A stretch of DNA of 64,000 bases, taken from contig PYIU01000001.1 in the NCBI GenBank assembly GCA_003415625.1, forward strand, positions 8,216,042 through 8,280,041, in the 5' to 3' direction. The DNA is from Aquanectria penicillioides. Its lineage: Eukaryota > Ascomycota > Sordariomycetes > Hypocreales > Nectriaceae. Every line of letters begins with the position of its first letter. The stretch's first letter is position 1. Of this stretch, positions 11,450-23,065 are shown piece by piece. The notes beneath the pieces were generated by a model. The model made no database searches. It was not told where the DNA came from and worked only from the letters and a program-made list of their open reading frames with translations. A program made the position numbers and the translations under genes.

Positions 11450-12356
11450 CTAGACATCTGCCAAATCTGTGACAAATCTGAGACAAGGCATCACCCCCTT
11501 CCATGTCCTGGGCCATTTTGCTTCTAGCTTCTGGATTTCTTCGGCCCATTGAGATTCTGTTCTATCCCTCCATTCATCCGGTAACATTTTCGACTTCCCA
11601 TATGCCAATACCACTTCTATTAGACCTCGCATTTGCGCTATAGATTTTGTTGGGACCCACCAACCACTCGTCCCCAATTCCTCCAGTACTGAAAACGGGC
11701 AGAACTAAAATGCCGGAATGGAGGCATAGCAATTCTCAATTCTATGACAACTTTTCTTATATCCAGAGTTTGCCGCGCTGCAATCGCAGCAAAATGATGT
11801 AGTTTCCATACACTTGATGTACTGGCAACATTGACAGGAATAAGAATCATGTCGACTGACGGATTGAGGATGAGCCCAGTTTGGGAGCCAGAGGTAAATG
11901 ATGATTGAGGTTGATGGGAATTCAAAGCGAGCTTTCTGACTGGAAGGCCGTCGGTAGTATATTGGCCTTCAAAGTATAGAGTATACATTGGAAGGACAAC
12001 ATTTCTGCTCTCAAAACACACAAAGAAGGCCGCTGGTAGTGGTAGGGCACTCGGAGATGACGGTGGAGAGTAATTGCACTTGCAATGCCAGCCAACACAA
12101 GGCGTGACAACCATATAGTGTATACGGTCATCTCATAGTTCACACGGACTTGGCCTTCGGTGTCTGAAGCGACATCTATCTCAAGGGAATCATCGAATTG
12201 TTCCGTATTAATCATTGTGTGAATGGACTGAGAAGGGCACAAAATTTCCTCGCCATCTGACCACAGCTCATTGGAGATGTGAAGGTGAACCTGATGAACT
12301 CGGGGCTCAACTGCGAGGGCCCAAATCTTCAATCGTAGCTCCACGGGAAGATTCAT
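11450..12356 (-). pseudogene. 2EXR domain protein with an apparent frameshift
   Basis: Fungal protein of the 2EXR (F-box-like) family, whose function is unknown. The N-terminus has the family signature FMNLPVELRLKIW followed by PRVHQVHLH. A 65 bp intron (12079-12143, GTGAAC...AAG) joins this to a second exon beginning at 12078 with AAFFVCFESRNVVLPMY, the conserved C/H-ESR block, and LNPSVDMILIP. Near 11,690 the frame is lost: VLEELGTSGWWVP continues in the next frame to a stop at 11450. Adding one T to the run TTTT restores it, so this is either a one-base deletion or a sequencing error. The start at 12356 is the ATG inside the signature; a short upstream extension in frame is possible. Called a pseudogene with caution. 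Confidence 0.6.
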
Positions 12357-12704
12357 GAACTTTGGAAAACGAGTCGGCGAAGTGACATGTGGTGCGGTGG
12401 ATTTGAAACGAGATGACCAAAAATGTTTCGAAAAAGAAACTCAATCGCGCCATGATTAGATGAATGGGAAAATCTCCTTGCGGCTATCTCATTTGAGGTG
12501 AGTAGGCGAGTTGAAAAAATAATTGATGGAGGGGCGGTCAAGACATAAGCACTAACCATTACTAGCCATTAACGTGCATATGGCTTACGAAAACTTAGGC
12601 AACATGAATCTGGACGTGGAGTGCCTAATCATACACCCCTTGTTCCTAATCATATATGCCGCTAGTCCTTGATAAGGAAAAGCTTACGATTTCGCACTAT
12701 ATTG
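12357..12704. other. Intergenic
   Basis: Upstream flank of the 2EXR gene. No gene recognised. Confidence 0.4.
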
Positions 12705-13054
12705 TGCTTTAAAAGCCAGTAGGCTATACTGTTGCTGCAGTGGCGGCGACCTGCCTTGGCTTGAAATAGATATTGACAGTGCCCGTAAAGGGCTAGAGAA
12801 GAGTTTTAATCCTTTACTAAAGGCGATTTTATAAGCCTCTAATATATCTATTGAGATGCTTTTATACAATATTAAAACAACCTGTATAAATTTGCATAAA
12901 ATATTATATTTATAATTATAAAGATTTATGAATTCACCTTTAGTAAGGACATAAACCTATCCTTTAGCTCTTGATAGGCGCGCTTATGTCTGTTTATAGC
13001 TAAGGCAGGTCGCTACCGCTGCGGCGACATTATGGCCTGCTAGCTTTTAAAGTA
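12705..13054. mobile_element. Foldback/MITE-like element with long imperfect terminal inverted repeats
   Basis: The left arm starting around 12,705 (GCTTTAAAAGCCAGTAGGC) matches the reverse complement of the right end (13,054 backwards, ACTTTAAAAGCTAGCAGGC). Pairing continues through the GC-rich core CGACCTGCCTT and on to a TTTACTAAAGG block about 120 bases in, leaving an AT-rich loop of about 100 bases (12,830-12,930). Differences between arms are mostly C/T and G/A, as expected after RIP or deamination. There is no coding capacity, so it would have depended on a transposase elsewhere. No convincing target duplication was found, so the exact ends are uncertain by several bases. Confidence 0.7.
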
Positions 13055-14981
13055 TTTCACATGCCCCAATTCTCTTCGATCAAATTCTCCCCCGATTTGG
13101 CCTAGCGGCATGTATGATTGGGACTGGGGTTTGTGGTACCACCTGTGTAAAGGCTGCACGAGCCCCAGCGCAGAAGGCGTCGCGGGGACGTTGCGCACGT
13201 GTTATAGTCGCTGTCGTCTATCCCTGTGATTGCAAGCATTGTGATTATTGATTTATCTTTTGGCTCAACGGCCAAGTGACGTAATAGAAAGTATGGATCC
13301 TTACAGTTCGTATGATTACGTACTCCTCATGATTCACGGTGTCTACTAGGTAAGCAAACCAAACTTTTACAAGCACTGAAAGCGCTATCTAAGTGACTAT
13401 GTGATAAGAGTGACTCTTCTTCCGCGAACTACTAATCTCCTATTATATCTTGGTTGTGTCCGAGGGTTGATCTTTTACTAGAAAAGTGGTTGCGAGTTAG
13501 CTGGGTTATAGTAGTAGACTTTGAATGTTACGGCCTACACCATTGTGCACAATCCCGTAGTAAAGTCGTCCTACAAACCGAGGACGATCGATTTTATAGG
13601 CTAGCTAGCTACGAAGAATGACGAGTACTATGGTGTTGCGCAATTCAATACTTGGCAAAATATTTGTCTTCAAAAGTCAATAAGTGGTTGTGGTAGTGTA
13701 CCACCCAAGACTCAATAGGGTTCATCGAAGGAAAAATAGTGATAGGATAGAATCCGAATCAATGCTCGACTAAATCAACCCATTTCTAAAGCAGCTAGTA
13801 TTCGTTGGAGGGTGACGTGCCTGATGTCTTCCTACAAGTGTACGTCTGTCATGTAGACTAAACTGTCCGTTCATGGTAACATGTCTTAATACTGCCAGAA
13901 TCATATGTGAGATAAGCTTTCTCGTATGCTGATACAAGCTATATAGCTGAAATTGTACAAAATTGAAGTCAAAATATAGTCATCTTCAATTTCACCAAGC
14001 TGTTCAAGTAGATGTCTCTTCCATTAAATATCGGGGGCGTGTACACAGGAGCAAACTTCAATTTAAGAACAAGGTGTTTTTTGTGTGGTTTTGTAATTAT
14101 TAAAGGATGATTTAAGTCAAAGAATTGCGACATAGGGGTTACCAATGAAATAGATGGAAGTTGTTGTTCATAGAAAACCACTTGTGCAGTTGGGCAGCAA
14201 AGGCGTGTGTATGTGACAAATTTGGCTTTGGGTCATCCGAAACCAAGGAGGGTAGTGAAGGTAGTTTTCCTCCGCATTGAAGAAAGTTAGAACGATAGCT
14301 TATGGAATCACTGGTGTCCTTTTCCATCAAGCGCGAGTTTCAATGAAGTTGACATTGAATCCGTATCCCAGTTTTGAAGGAAAATTTACAGGTCTTCCAT
14401 CCCCTTCCTTCTTTAATTATTAGATTTCCTCTCCATTGTATTCTTTTTTTTTCCTACTCCATCTTATACTTTGGACCTTTCTATCTTTTCACAAATTGTC
14501 GACCAGTTTTATGCGTTGCTGATGTCATTTTTGCCGAAATATGAATGCCAAACATGTCCTGATGACACATAGTCTACCGCCTGTCACAACCATGTCAGGC
14601 AAGTCCAGCTTACAGCGGATGCTAGAACAATGTATACAAGCTTCTTCTAGGCTCATCTACGTAATGGTGGTCCCCTCCTCCATACAAGTTCGACGGGGTT
14701 ACGGAATGGCGAACCGTTCCCCGCCTTAATCACCCGACCTAGTCCAAATCACAACCAACGGCATAAATACCTTGCATGAAGCGTCCACACCTCGAATTTT
14801 ATAGGCTTCTAGACGAGAACCTTGCACCAGTACCACCGCGGAACCCTGTCTTTGCATTTTGCACGGAAACCCCCTGTATTTGCCACCTGTACTTAAGCCA
14901 CGCAATTCCCCAACCAACATCCTGAAAGAAATTGCCCATCTTTGCATACACGGAAATAGAAGCGAGCTTGCAAACCTTTCA
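13055..14981. other. Long intergenic stretch, no gene seen
   Basis: Almost 2 kb with only short, unconvincing frames. The last 500 bp presumably contain the promoter of the methyltransferase, with a pyrimidine-rich tract at 14,395-14,490. Confidence 0.5.
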
Positions 14982-16418
14982 ATGGCAGATATTTCAAAAA
15001 TAGGCAGGGGGAGCCCCGACAGCGGGAAAAGCATCCCTAGGTCTGCAACGGCCTCGCTACATGGCGATCTTCCGGCCCTGGAACCAGATGTAGGCACGGT
15101 CAAGGCTGACATGAGGCTCATGCTGAACTTGATAGACGGCCGACCTAGGCGACGGTGATTCTGCCATCGATGCTGTAAGTGCAAATGGCGCCTTGGTTTG
15201 TCAAACTAATAATGCTAGGCCTCTACCGCAGGTAGTGATTCTACGTCTCTTGCCTCGAGCATTGCCAAGTACCGAATGGAAAACGGCCGGACATACCATG
15301 CCTACAAGGAAGGATGTATGTTGCCACTGGCTCTACACGGGAGACTGGCTGACAATCGCAGCATACTACTTGCCCAATGACGAAACGGAAAATGACAGGC
15401 TGGGTAACTTACACGGCTCCCTGAAATTGCATTCCTGACAAATTTAGACTTGCAACATCATCTCTGCTACTTGACTTTCAACAACAAGCTCTTTGTCAGC
15501 CCAATCGGAGATAGACCTTTGGAACGTGTGCTAGATGGCGGCTGTGGAACTGGTGTTTGGGCCATGGACATGGGTAACTCTTATCATTCAATTCGTCAGG
15601 GCCGAGCTAACCTGTGAAGCGGATGAACATCCAGAAGCTGAAGTTGGTGCTTGTGCTATTATTTCATGCGGATATTAACTAGAGCAGGTTATTGGCGTGG
15701 ACCTGAGTCCTATTCAACCATCTATGCAAGTGTTCCGGTCACAGTGTGAGCTATTCACTAACTGAACCAGGGTACCGCCCAATGCGAGCTTCTTGATCGA
15801 CGATTTGGAGGCTGAGTGGACATATAACAAACCATTTGACTTGATTTATCTGCGCTTCTTGGTGGGCTCCGTGTCGGAGTGGGACTCGCTTCTAGAGCAG
15901 GCGTACAAAAACCTATCTCCTGGCGGATGGATCGAAACCGTCGACGCCGTTTATCCTGTCTCATGTGACGATGGAAGCGTCACCAAGGATTCTGCAGTCT
16001 ACAAGTGGTCTGCATTGATGAGCGAGGCCGCGGCCAAAGTGCACCCAGGCCGTGGCCTCGACAAGTCCTTGGAGCTAAAGCAGAAGATGATTGACCAGGG
16101 TCTCACCAACGTAACTGAAAACTGGTTCAGGTGGCCTCTCAACAGCTGGCCCAAGGACCCCAAGTTCAAAGAGATCGGGACCTGGGTCACGGAAAATGCT
16201 CTTAGCGGTCTGTCTGGACTGACCTTGGCCCTCTTTACCCGCGTTCTGGGCTGGTCGCGTGAGGATGTTGAGGTCTTCCTGGTCGACGTCCGATCGGAGA
16301 TGAGAAACAAGAGCCTTCACGCTTACTTTAAGATGTACGTATGAAACCACTAAGGTGATTTGAGTGCTAATTGAAGTTTAGTCTCGTTGTTTGTGGCCAG
16401 AAGCCAGAGGGCAGTTAG
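14982..16418 (+). CDS. LaeA-like/TAM-domain SAM-dependent methyltransferase, 357 aa, nine exons
   Basis: Class I methyltransferase of the large fungal LaeA-like group. Some members regulate secondary metabolism, others methylate small molecules; which applies here is unknown. Exons: 14982-15089, 15136-15174, 15219-15315, 15362-15403, 15448-15573, 15620-15642, 15688-15725, 15771-16334, 16382-16418; all joins are in phase and all introns are 44-47 bp. Family blocks in order: SLASSIAKYRMENGRTYHAY, YYLPNDETENDRLDLQHHL, SAM motif I LDGGCGTGVWAMD, VIGVDLSPIQPS, then FDLIYLRFLVGS and LSPGGWIE, ending YFKILVVCGQKPEGS. The seventh intron begins with GC (AT/GCAAGT) rather than GT; it is the only join that gives the family string QPSMVPPNASF. 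The start is the first ATG of the low-complexity N-terminus. No backbone biosynthetic gene is nearby. Confidence 0.9.
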
Positions 16419-16886
16419 CATGGAGAAGTAGTATTACAAGTCGTGCATTTATCGAACGACCTAGGCTAATAATCCAAGAAATATGGTACATCATGACAGG
16501 GATCACCATTGGTGAACTAGGGGCAATCCTTGCACTGACCCGTTAGGTGACACCAGCACCATACCCTGCACGACCTAGCCTACTTCGCTCCACACATGCA
16601 TGCATACATAGACCAGCGGGAAGCGCGGCCCGTTCCAGAATGCAGCGCCGTCCAACTGTGTGGCTCATGGAAGTCACCACGCCGTCGCGGAATTGACAGC
16701 TCCGGACGATCTTGGTAACAATCGAGAGTGTACACTGGTGGAGGCCGCGAGACGGAAGAATGAGGCGAGGTTGAGCCTATAATCTCCTCGCTTATTTCAG
16801 GTGCACAAGAATCAGTTTATGAGTTCATGTCCTTATTGTGAGTATGTACTCCGGAGTTGACGATCAATAAGTATCGCTACTATGGA
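16419..16886. other. Intergenic between convergent genes
   Basis: The 3' flanks of the methyltransferase (plus) and the kinase-zinc-finger gene (minus). No gene recognised. Confidence 0.45.
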
Positions 16887-19243
16887 CTAGTTTAATGAGT
16901 GCATGTTCTCATAGTGCTTCGCGAGTTCACGGATAGAGGAGAAATTCGACTTGGCAAACGGACAACCTTGGACAGGGCAACTCAAAGTAGTGTTCCCTAC
17001 ACGACGAGATTGCCTTGACATATGAGCTGTGGATGTTTGCATCGGATCGTTGATCCCCCAATGAGCGTTTTCTTCGTGTGAAGTGAGAGCCGATAACGTT
17101 GAGAATCCCGAGCCGGGCTTGGAATAGAGACACCCTTCTGCCTTACAGTTAAACTCATCTGTAGAAGGGCTAGCTCTAGAGACCCTCTGAACACGAGGGT
17201 GAGCAGGAACATGATCTGGGATGATCACATGGTTTATGTGAGCATTCTGACAATGACGCTGAAGAATGTCGTACGAACTAAACTCGGAGTTTGCAAAAAT
17301 GCAGCCCTCCACAGGACAGACTCGATCAGTCAGCTGTAGGACAACACGGGTTAGTGGCGAGTCCTTTGGTTTTGGTTTATTAGCATCATCCCTCCGTTGC
17401 CTCGTGGTGTTTTCATGGAAATTTTCAACGTGAAACTGCAGTGCTCCCTCGGTGGGAAATTTCCTCCCTGCGACGGGGCAGCCTGGAACTGAGCAAGTCA
17501 GAGCATTTTGATCCCGTAATTGTTCAGGATTTGGTGTTGCGGGAGCTGCTTTGGGTTTTTCTGTTTCTTCTCCACCATGGAAATTCTCACAGTGACGCAG
17601 GAGCAGTTGCTCGGAGGAAAATTCACTGTTTCTGAAGGGACAGCCTCCAATAGGGCATGTCAAGGATCTCAGTAGTCGTGTCCGGGACGTTGAAGTGGGT
17701 TGTGGCTCTGGCTCATCCAATGGTGGCTTTGATTCGTATGGCTGGAAGCCTTGCTGACCGTTCGCAACACTATTCCAGGTCGCTGAATAGTCATGGTAGT
17801 CGTTATGGACTGGTTTCTGAGTCGAAAGTTCCTGCGGGGGCGGTGTGCATGGTTCAACATTTTCGTGTCCAACAACGCTCCAAGCAGCAGAAGCATCATG
17901 CTTGAAATGAGTCTCAGGTGGTGCGTATGGTCCGACAGTTTCATGTCCGTTAACACTCCACGCAGCAGAGAAGTCTTGTTCAACATGAGTCTCGGGAGGT
18001 GTAGATATCTCCCATTGCGCCGACGGTTCTGCGAAAGTTGTCGGTGGGGTCTGCATATCCGTCCTAACATTAGGATCTGTCAGCTAAGTTTATGGCATAA
18101 CCATTACAATGCGAGGCCATGTCTCACCTAGCCTTGTAACTGCTCTTGTCCAATTCTTGAGGCTCATTGATAAACTCATGGTTCAAAAACCAAACGTGGC
18201 CTAGGGCGTTTCTAGCTGTCAACCTTTTCGTCGGGGATGCTGCCATACACAGGGGCACAAAGTCGATTCCTTCTGCACTGCACCCAACCTGAGTTAGTGG
18301 CTCGATTGGGAAATCAGCACCTCTGACTACATAGTTGGCCAGTTGCTGAACACTGGGGAATACCCGTTTGTACGTCAGCAGGCGGTGCGTAATTTCTCCT
18401 ATCGCCCACATATCCACAGCATTACTGTAAGTGAGAGCGTCTGCCGTCCCGCAGTCGTCAGGACAGTACATGTGGCGGAGCTCTGGTGCCATGTATGCCT
18501 CGGTTCCAATAAAAAATGTACCCAAGGCTGTGTCACTTGTCCGCTTGCTGATACCGAAATCTGCAATCTTGACCCACCAGGAAGGGCCTGGCCTAAATAC
18601 CATGATATTCTGGGTCGTCAGTGTGATTACTTGATTGTTGTATCAGTGCTCGTTTCTCACCGATGGCTTCAGATCTCGGTGCGCAAATCCACTTCTATGC
18701 ATTAGGCCGATTGCTTCTACGACTTGCAGCATAATCTGCCGTACTTCTGGCTCTGGAAGCTCTTTTGAAACAGCCTGCTGCAGGTCGCCAAAACGCAGAT
18801 ACTCCATAGCGATAAACCAGCTTGTCTCGTTCTCGTACCAGCCAGAGGAACGGACGAAGCAGTGCGCATACTGATATGGTCAGTAAAACATGTTTCTGCG
18901 CTAAATAAGATCTGCAACAAACCTTGTCTTGAGAGAACTTGGCAATCGTCTCAAGCTCTCGGAACAGGTAGGAGGTGGGCATGTTGTGTTTTACAATCTC
19001 CTTGACTGCTCGAAGCTCCTTTTCCGCGCTCCCGGCCACGCACTCTTGCAGCCAAACCTGACCAAATGATCCCCTTCCCAAGCCATCAAGACGTCGCCAA
19101 GTTTCCTCTCTTCGCAGTTGCCTTATCCGAACACTGCTGCCGAGCGAGAATTTAACGTGTCGGATCTCTTTGCCATCATCAGAGATGGATGTGTCAATTT
19201 TAGAGTCGAGGACTAGGTCGGGAATCCCATGATGGGGCTCCAT
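16887..19243 (-). CDS. Protein kinase with C-terminal array of five C2H2-type zinc fingers, 729 aa
   Basis: Serine/threonine-type kinase fused to zinc fingers. Exons 18923-19243, 18661-18870, 18128-18609 and 16887-18063, with introns of 52, 51 and 64 bp; all joins keep the frame. Kinase marks: glycine loop GLGRGSFGQV (about 54-63), AVKEIV lysine (81), HRDLKPSNIM (171-180), DFG (194-196), GTEAYMAPE (212-220) and DMWAIG. The last intron (18064-18127) joins the end of the kinase ORF (SSYKAR) to TDMQTPP, so kinase and fingers are one protein. A proline-rich linker holds two copies of a ~26-residue repeat (PPETH...SAAWSV.GHE.V.P). Fingers follow the pattern C-x4-C ... H-x4-H, first at about 474-500 (CPIGGCPF ... 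RHCENFH), the last at the C-terminus. All catalytic residues are present. Function unknown; a DNA- or protein-binding kinase is inferred. Confidence 0.85.
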
Positions 19244-19853
19244 GATTTGCCATTTGAAAGCTGCGAGGCATAAATAAAATAGATGGTACAATAATATGCT
19301 TTAGAGGCTTAGTTGGTTGGTTGTCAAAGAGCGCAAGTGAGATTGTGAAGCGGGGAAATTTCAGCCAGCCGCAGCCGCATTTTCAGCTGGCTTAATAATA
19401 GTGATTGAATAAGCGCTATACCCCAATTAGATATTCAGCCTCCTTCCCAACCCCAATCACCTGCAGTCGCAAATTACAAAGTCCCGATTCGTCCTCAACT
19501 CAACCGATGCTCTGGCGATCTCATCATTTCTCTCTTCTTCGCTTCAACCGTCGGGCCCAGCACGTGTTTCCTCTGGTATTTATCTGATGACTTCTTGCCT
19601 CCCGATGGGCATTATTTCCTTCACAATGATGAAACGGCCACTCGTAGAGCAAATCAAAACATTATCCGTGAATATATGTAATGGATGACTCTAACGAATA
19701 AGAATTTAACTATGGCATCGTCAGCTTAAAAATCGCAAAAGAGGCCTATTATCCATTGGCCTGATATAGTCTAAGAAGAATTTGAATTGTCTACGCATGA
19801 GAATGCAGACCCTATAAGCTGTTTTAGTTTGGAAGACGCGCATATACTGTCAA
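19244..19853. other. Intergenic, promoter of kinase gene
   Basis: Upstream flank of the kinase-zinc-finger gene and downstream flank of the permease remnant. Nothing else recognised. Confidence 0.45.
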
Positions 19854-20201
19854 AATATCACTTACCATTTCCAGAGGCGGCGTAAAATTCGACAATGCTT
19901 TGTACGGTTGTATATGTGCCTCCAGCCAGAAAGAACATTCCAAGTAGAACCATTCCCCAGTGCAGCCAATATATAGTGGCCTTCCCAATCCCGAACGCTC
20001 TCCAACTTGAGTGGTCGTACAGCCAAAACCAAGCTGGAAGTATCGTTGCCAAAGGTGCGAAGCAAACTGGCCCCAACAGAGATAATATGTAGTTGAAGAA
20101 CTGGAACAGCTTCTGCCAAGAGTGAGGACAGGGCCCCTAAGCCAAATATACATCCCCTCGAATAGTTGTACTCCGACACCGGGATAATTGATGCCAGTCA
20201 T
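19854..20201 (-). pseudogene. Amino-acid permease (AAAP/Mtr-like) C-terminal remnant
   Basis: A fragment of a proton-coupled amino-acid transporter of the AAAP family. One frame gives NYILSLLGPVCFAPLATILPAW and then LYDHSSWRAFGIGK, IYWLHWGMVLLGMFFLAGGTY and VQSIVEFYAASG, the last two transmembrane segments of Mtr-type permeases. Just upstream, LAEAVPV lies in a different frame; one extra base in the run between them explains the shift. About 100 of roughly 450 residues remain. A GTAAGT donor follows the last block (19,853-19,858), so the final exon is also gone. Not functional. Confidence 0.75.
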
Positions 20202-22050
20202 TGATCGAGCGGCAGTGATTTAGCGTCAGTAAATGCTCACGGTTTATCTTGGCATACCAACCCTCCCATTATCTACATGCAAGGGGTTTCGAGAGAGATT
20301 CCACTTAGGAAAAGACACAAGATTATCGAACACCATATTGAACACCACGAATTTATGTGTTGTCATTCTACAAGTGAAAAAATAAAACCAATGCACATGT
20401 GAAAAGAATGCCCAGGTGGAGAAGGACTAGTCCGCCGAGACAGCGGATCAACTTTGACGGTGATGGCCCTTGAACCTCTGGGGATCTGGCGTTGCATCGG
20501 TCTCGGTCTCATCAGCGTATGAAAATCTTGGATATTTTTAGATCCACAGGCTAAGGTGATTCTACTTGGATCTTCTTCTGATCTACGGTGATGGGGAGAA
20601 TATAGGCAAGCGATCTTAAGTGTGGGATGGGACTGCAAGGCAGCCGGTATACCTGAGAGACGATAAGACGTCTCATTTTGATACGCAAGCCACAATGTAG
20701 TTTGGCATATTTATCAGCACTATTGTACGCTAAGCCGTATCCAGAATTTTAGTTTTATGGGAATAGAAAGAAAACAACAGGTATATAAATAAACTTCTTA
20801 AATGTATGTATACATTGATAATACATGCTCTTAAAAATGAATACGGAACTAGTTAAATGCATTATCATGGTTATCTCAGTAGAAATAATTTGAAATAAAA
20901 TTTTCAAGCCTTCAGCTTTTTCCATTATTATGCTTTTTGCAGAATCAATCGGCCCATTTCTAGTGTTGAAACAGCTGTTAAAAGTTGCTGTGTTAGAGTG
21001 TGGAGTGGCTGGGATCTGGACTGCGTTAGGACTTTCGTTTGGTCGCTATAATTCATCGTAAGCCTTCCATGCAAGGAAATCAATCATGTACTAACATTCG
21101 TAGTAGGTCAATATTCGGGTTAGTTCAACGTGCGATAGGAAAACCGGACAATTAAAGATAAGATCCCACCGACGGATCGGCCGGACGTAGCTGAAAAAAA
21201 CAGTATGTCGTCATCATTTCTTGGCCACAAGCCATGATGTGCGTGATACGAGCGATGCAACCCATGTTTGGTCCAGGACATTACCTGATCCGGTAGCCGT
21301 TCTGCAAGCGGCTCGCCCGCAAATTAGATCCTTCTCCCATTTCAATGATGGCATGTCATGTTGCGGCAATTTCCACATAAGCCCGAGTGACTACGTAATC
21401 AGTGACCGTCCAGCACCCGGCTTACTACTGGACCCAGTGCCACGTATCCATCACCAACCAAAATCTTTCGGTTAGTTCTGATCATCCCAAAGAAGATAAC
21501 ACCGAGGCCCGGGCTGTGCTTTGATGATGGTCACCCTCGCAGTACTGCCATAAGGCTAAGAATTAACCATAGCCCTAACAACCCTATTGCTTTTACGGTG
21601 CTGACAATGTCATTGGATATTTCTGATGCGATGCGAATGCGAATTCTTGGCCTGATGTCTGCGGCCGGTTCTGTGGCTGGGAGATGATGCACTCTCATCA
21701 GTGTAGCTCGTAGCCCATAGCTACGAAATCAGAGTGCAACGATGGAACCAGGCGGAGTGGCACACAACGCGCAATCAAGGAAATTCTCCCTCTGGAACGA
21801 TGAATTTCTAGAAGCCTCCTTTTGGGGGGCAGGGACGATGATTGATCGAGAACCGGAAGCCTGACCCTTCTTGGGACTATCATGAGTGTAGTTGAGGCTT
21901 CGTAAGTCATATAAAGACCTCTCGTCCGTCCATCGAGGGATTATTCCATGCCATTAAAATCATCACTAAAAGAATACTCCAAATAACACATTCCGCCTTT
22001 CCAAAACAACCAAAACACAACCTGCGGTGTCACCTCCATCGTCTGTTAAC
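20202..22050. other. Intergenic, no gene seen
   Basis: About 1.85 kb without a convincing gene. The middle (20,700-20,950) is AT-rich. Frames at 20363-20695 and 21221-21475 show no domain and no splice structure. The 3' end should hold the promoter of the RTA1 gene. Confidence 0.5.
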
Positions 22051-23065
22051 ATGTCGTCCCGAAATCTCACCAAGGAGGATGCCTTCAAGCCTGAGGACTA
22101 CTGCAATCTCGCCATCTGTCCCTTGGAGTGGTCTATGTATGGGTATATCCCAAACCTCTCGGCCAACGTCATCTTTGTGGTCCTCTTCGTTCTCGTCGGA
22201 ATTGTCCAGGGCTATCTCGGCTACCGCTGGAAGACTTGGGGCTTCATGGCTGGCATGATGGCAGGCTCCCTGGGAGAGATTGTTGGCTATGCTGGTCGCA
22301 TCATGCTTCATGACAACCCCTTCTCCTTTACAGGATTTATGCTCCAGATTGGTAAGTTTTCAAAATCCTCTAGCTATTCGATCAAGCACCTCTGTTTGCT
22401 TCTCGTGCTCACTGGACCATCATCATAGTCTGCTTGACCTTTTCCCCCGTCTTCTATACTGCATCGATCTATATCAACCTCGCTAAAACGATCGAATTCC
22501 TCGATACAGGGATCTCTCGCATTACTCCGAAATACTTCTACTGGTTCTTTATTCCATTCGACCTTCTTTGTCTCGTGCTTCAGGCAACTGGTGGCGGACT
22601 CTCGGCCGGCGAAGATGGCAGTACTACAAGCGTCAACATATCCCTGGCTGGCTTGATCCTGCAGGTGATTATATTGGTCATGTTTATCATTGCCTTTGCA
22701 GACTACATGTTTCGCTACTGGCGAGTCTACGGCACTTCCGCTTTACCTGGAGATTTCAGGTTTTCTTTTCTGGCCTCTGCGGTGCCGTTCTCTTGGTCCT
22801 GATGCGATGCTGTTACCGAGTCGCCGAGCTACAGGAAGGCTATGAAGGCAGTCTCTTCAGGGAAGAGATCCCATTTATCATTCTAGAGGGTTGTGCCATC
22901 TTTCTCGCGGCCCTTGCTCTATGCTTCGGTCATCCCGGTCTCCTCCTTAAAGGCAAGGCTTCTTCCAGTGAAAGGGAGCTTGCGAGAGAGAAAAGACGAG
23001 ATAGGAGACATGGAAATCCTCATCACCGAACTGCCTCTAGCGCTAGTGCCTCCAATAGCAACTAA
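22051..23065 (+). CDS. RTA1-like seven-helix membrane protein, apparent frameshift
   Basis: Member of the fungal RTA1/RTM1 family (lipid-translocating exporter-like), usually about 300 residues with seven membrane helices; linked in yeasts to resistance to lipophilic toxins and to lipid asymmetry. Exon 1 22051-22351, intron 22352-22428 (77 bp), exon 2 from 22429. Family blocks: YIPNLSANVIFVVLF, GEIVGYAGRIM, VCLTFSPVFYTASIYINL, LQATGGGLSAG, CCYRVAELQEGY and LEGCAIFLAALALCFGHPG, then a basic serine-rich tail. Around 22,750-22,760 the reading frame changes: YGTSALPGDF is in one frame, FQVFFSGLCGAVLLVLMRCCYR in the next, and no intron of normal size can join them. Either a one-base indel has broken the gene or there is a sequence error. 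All other parts are intact. Confidence 0.8.
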
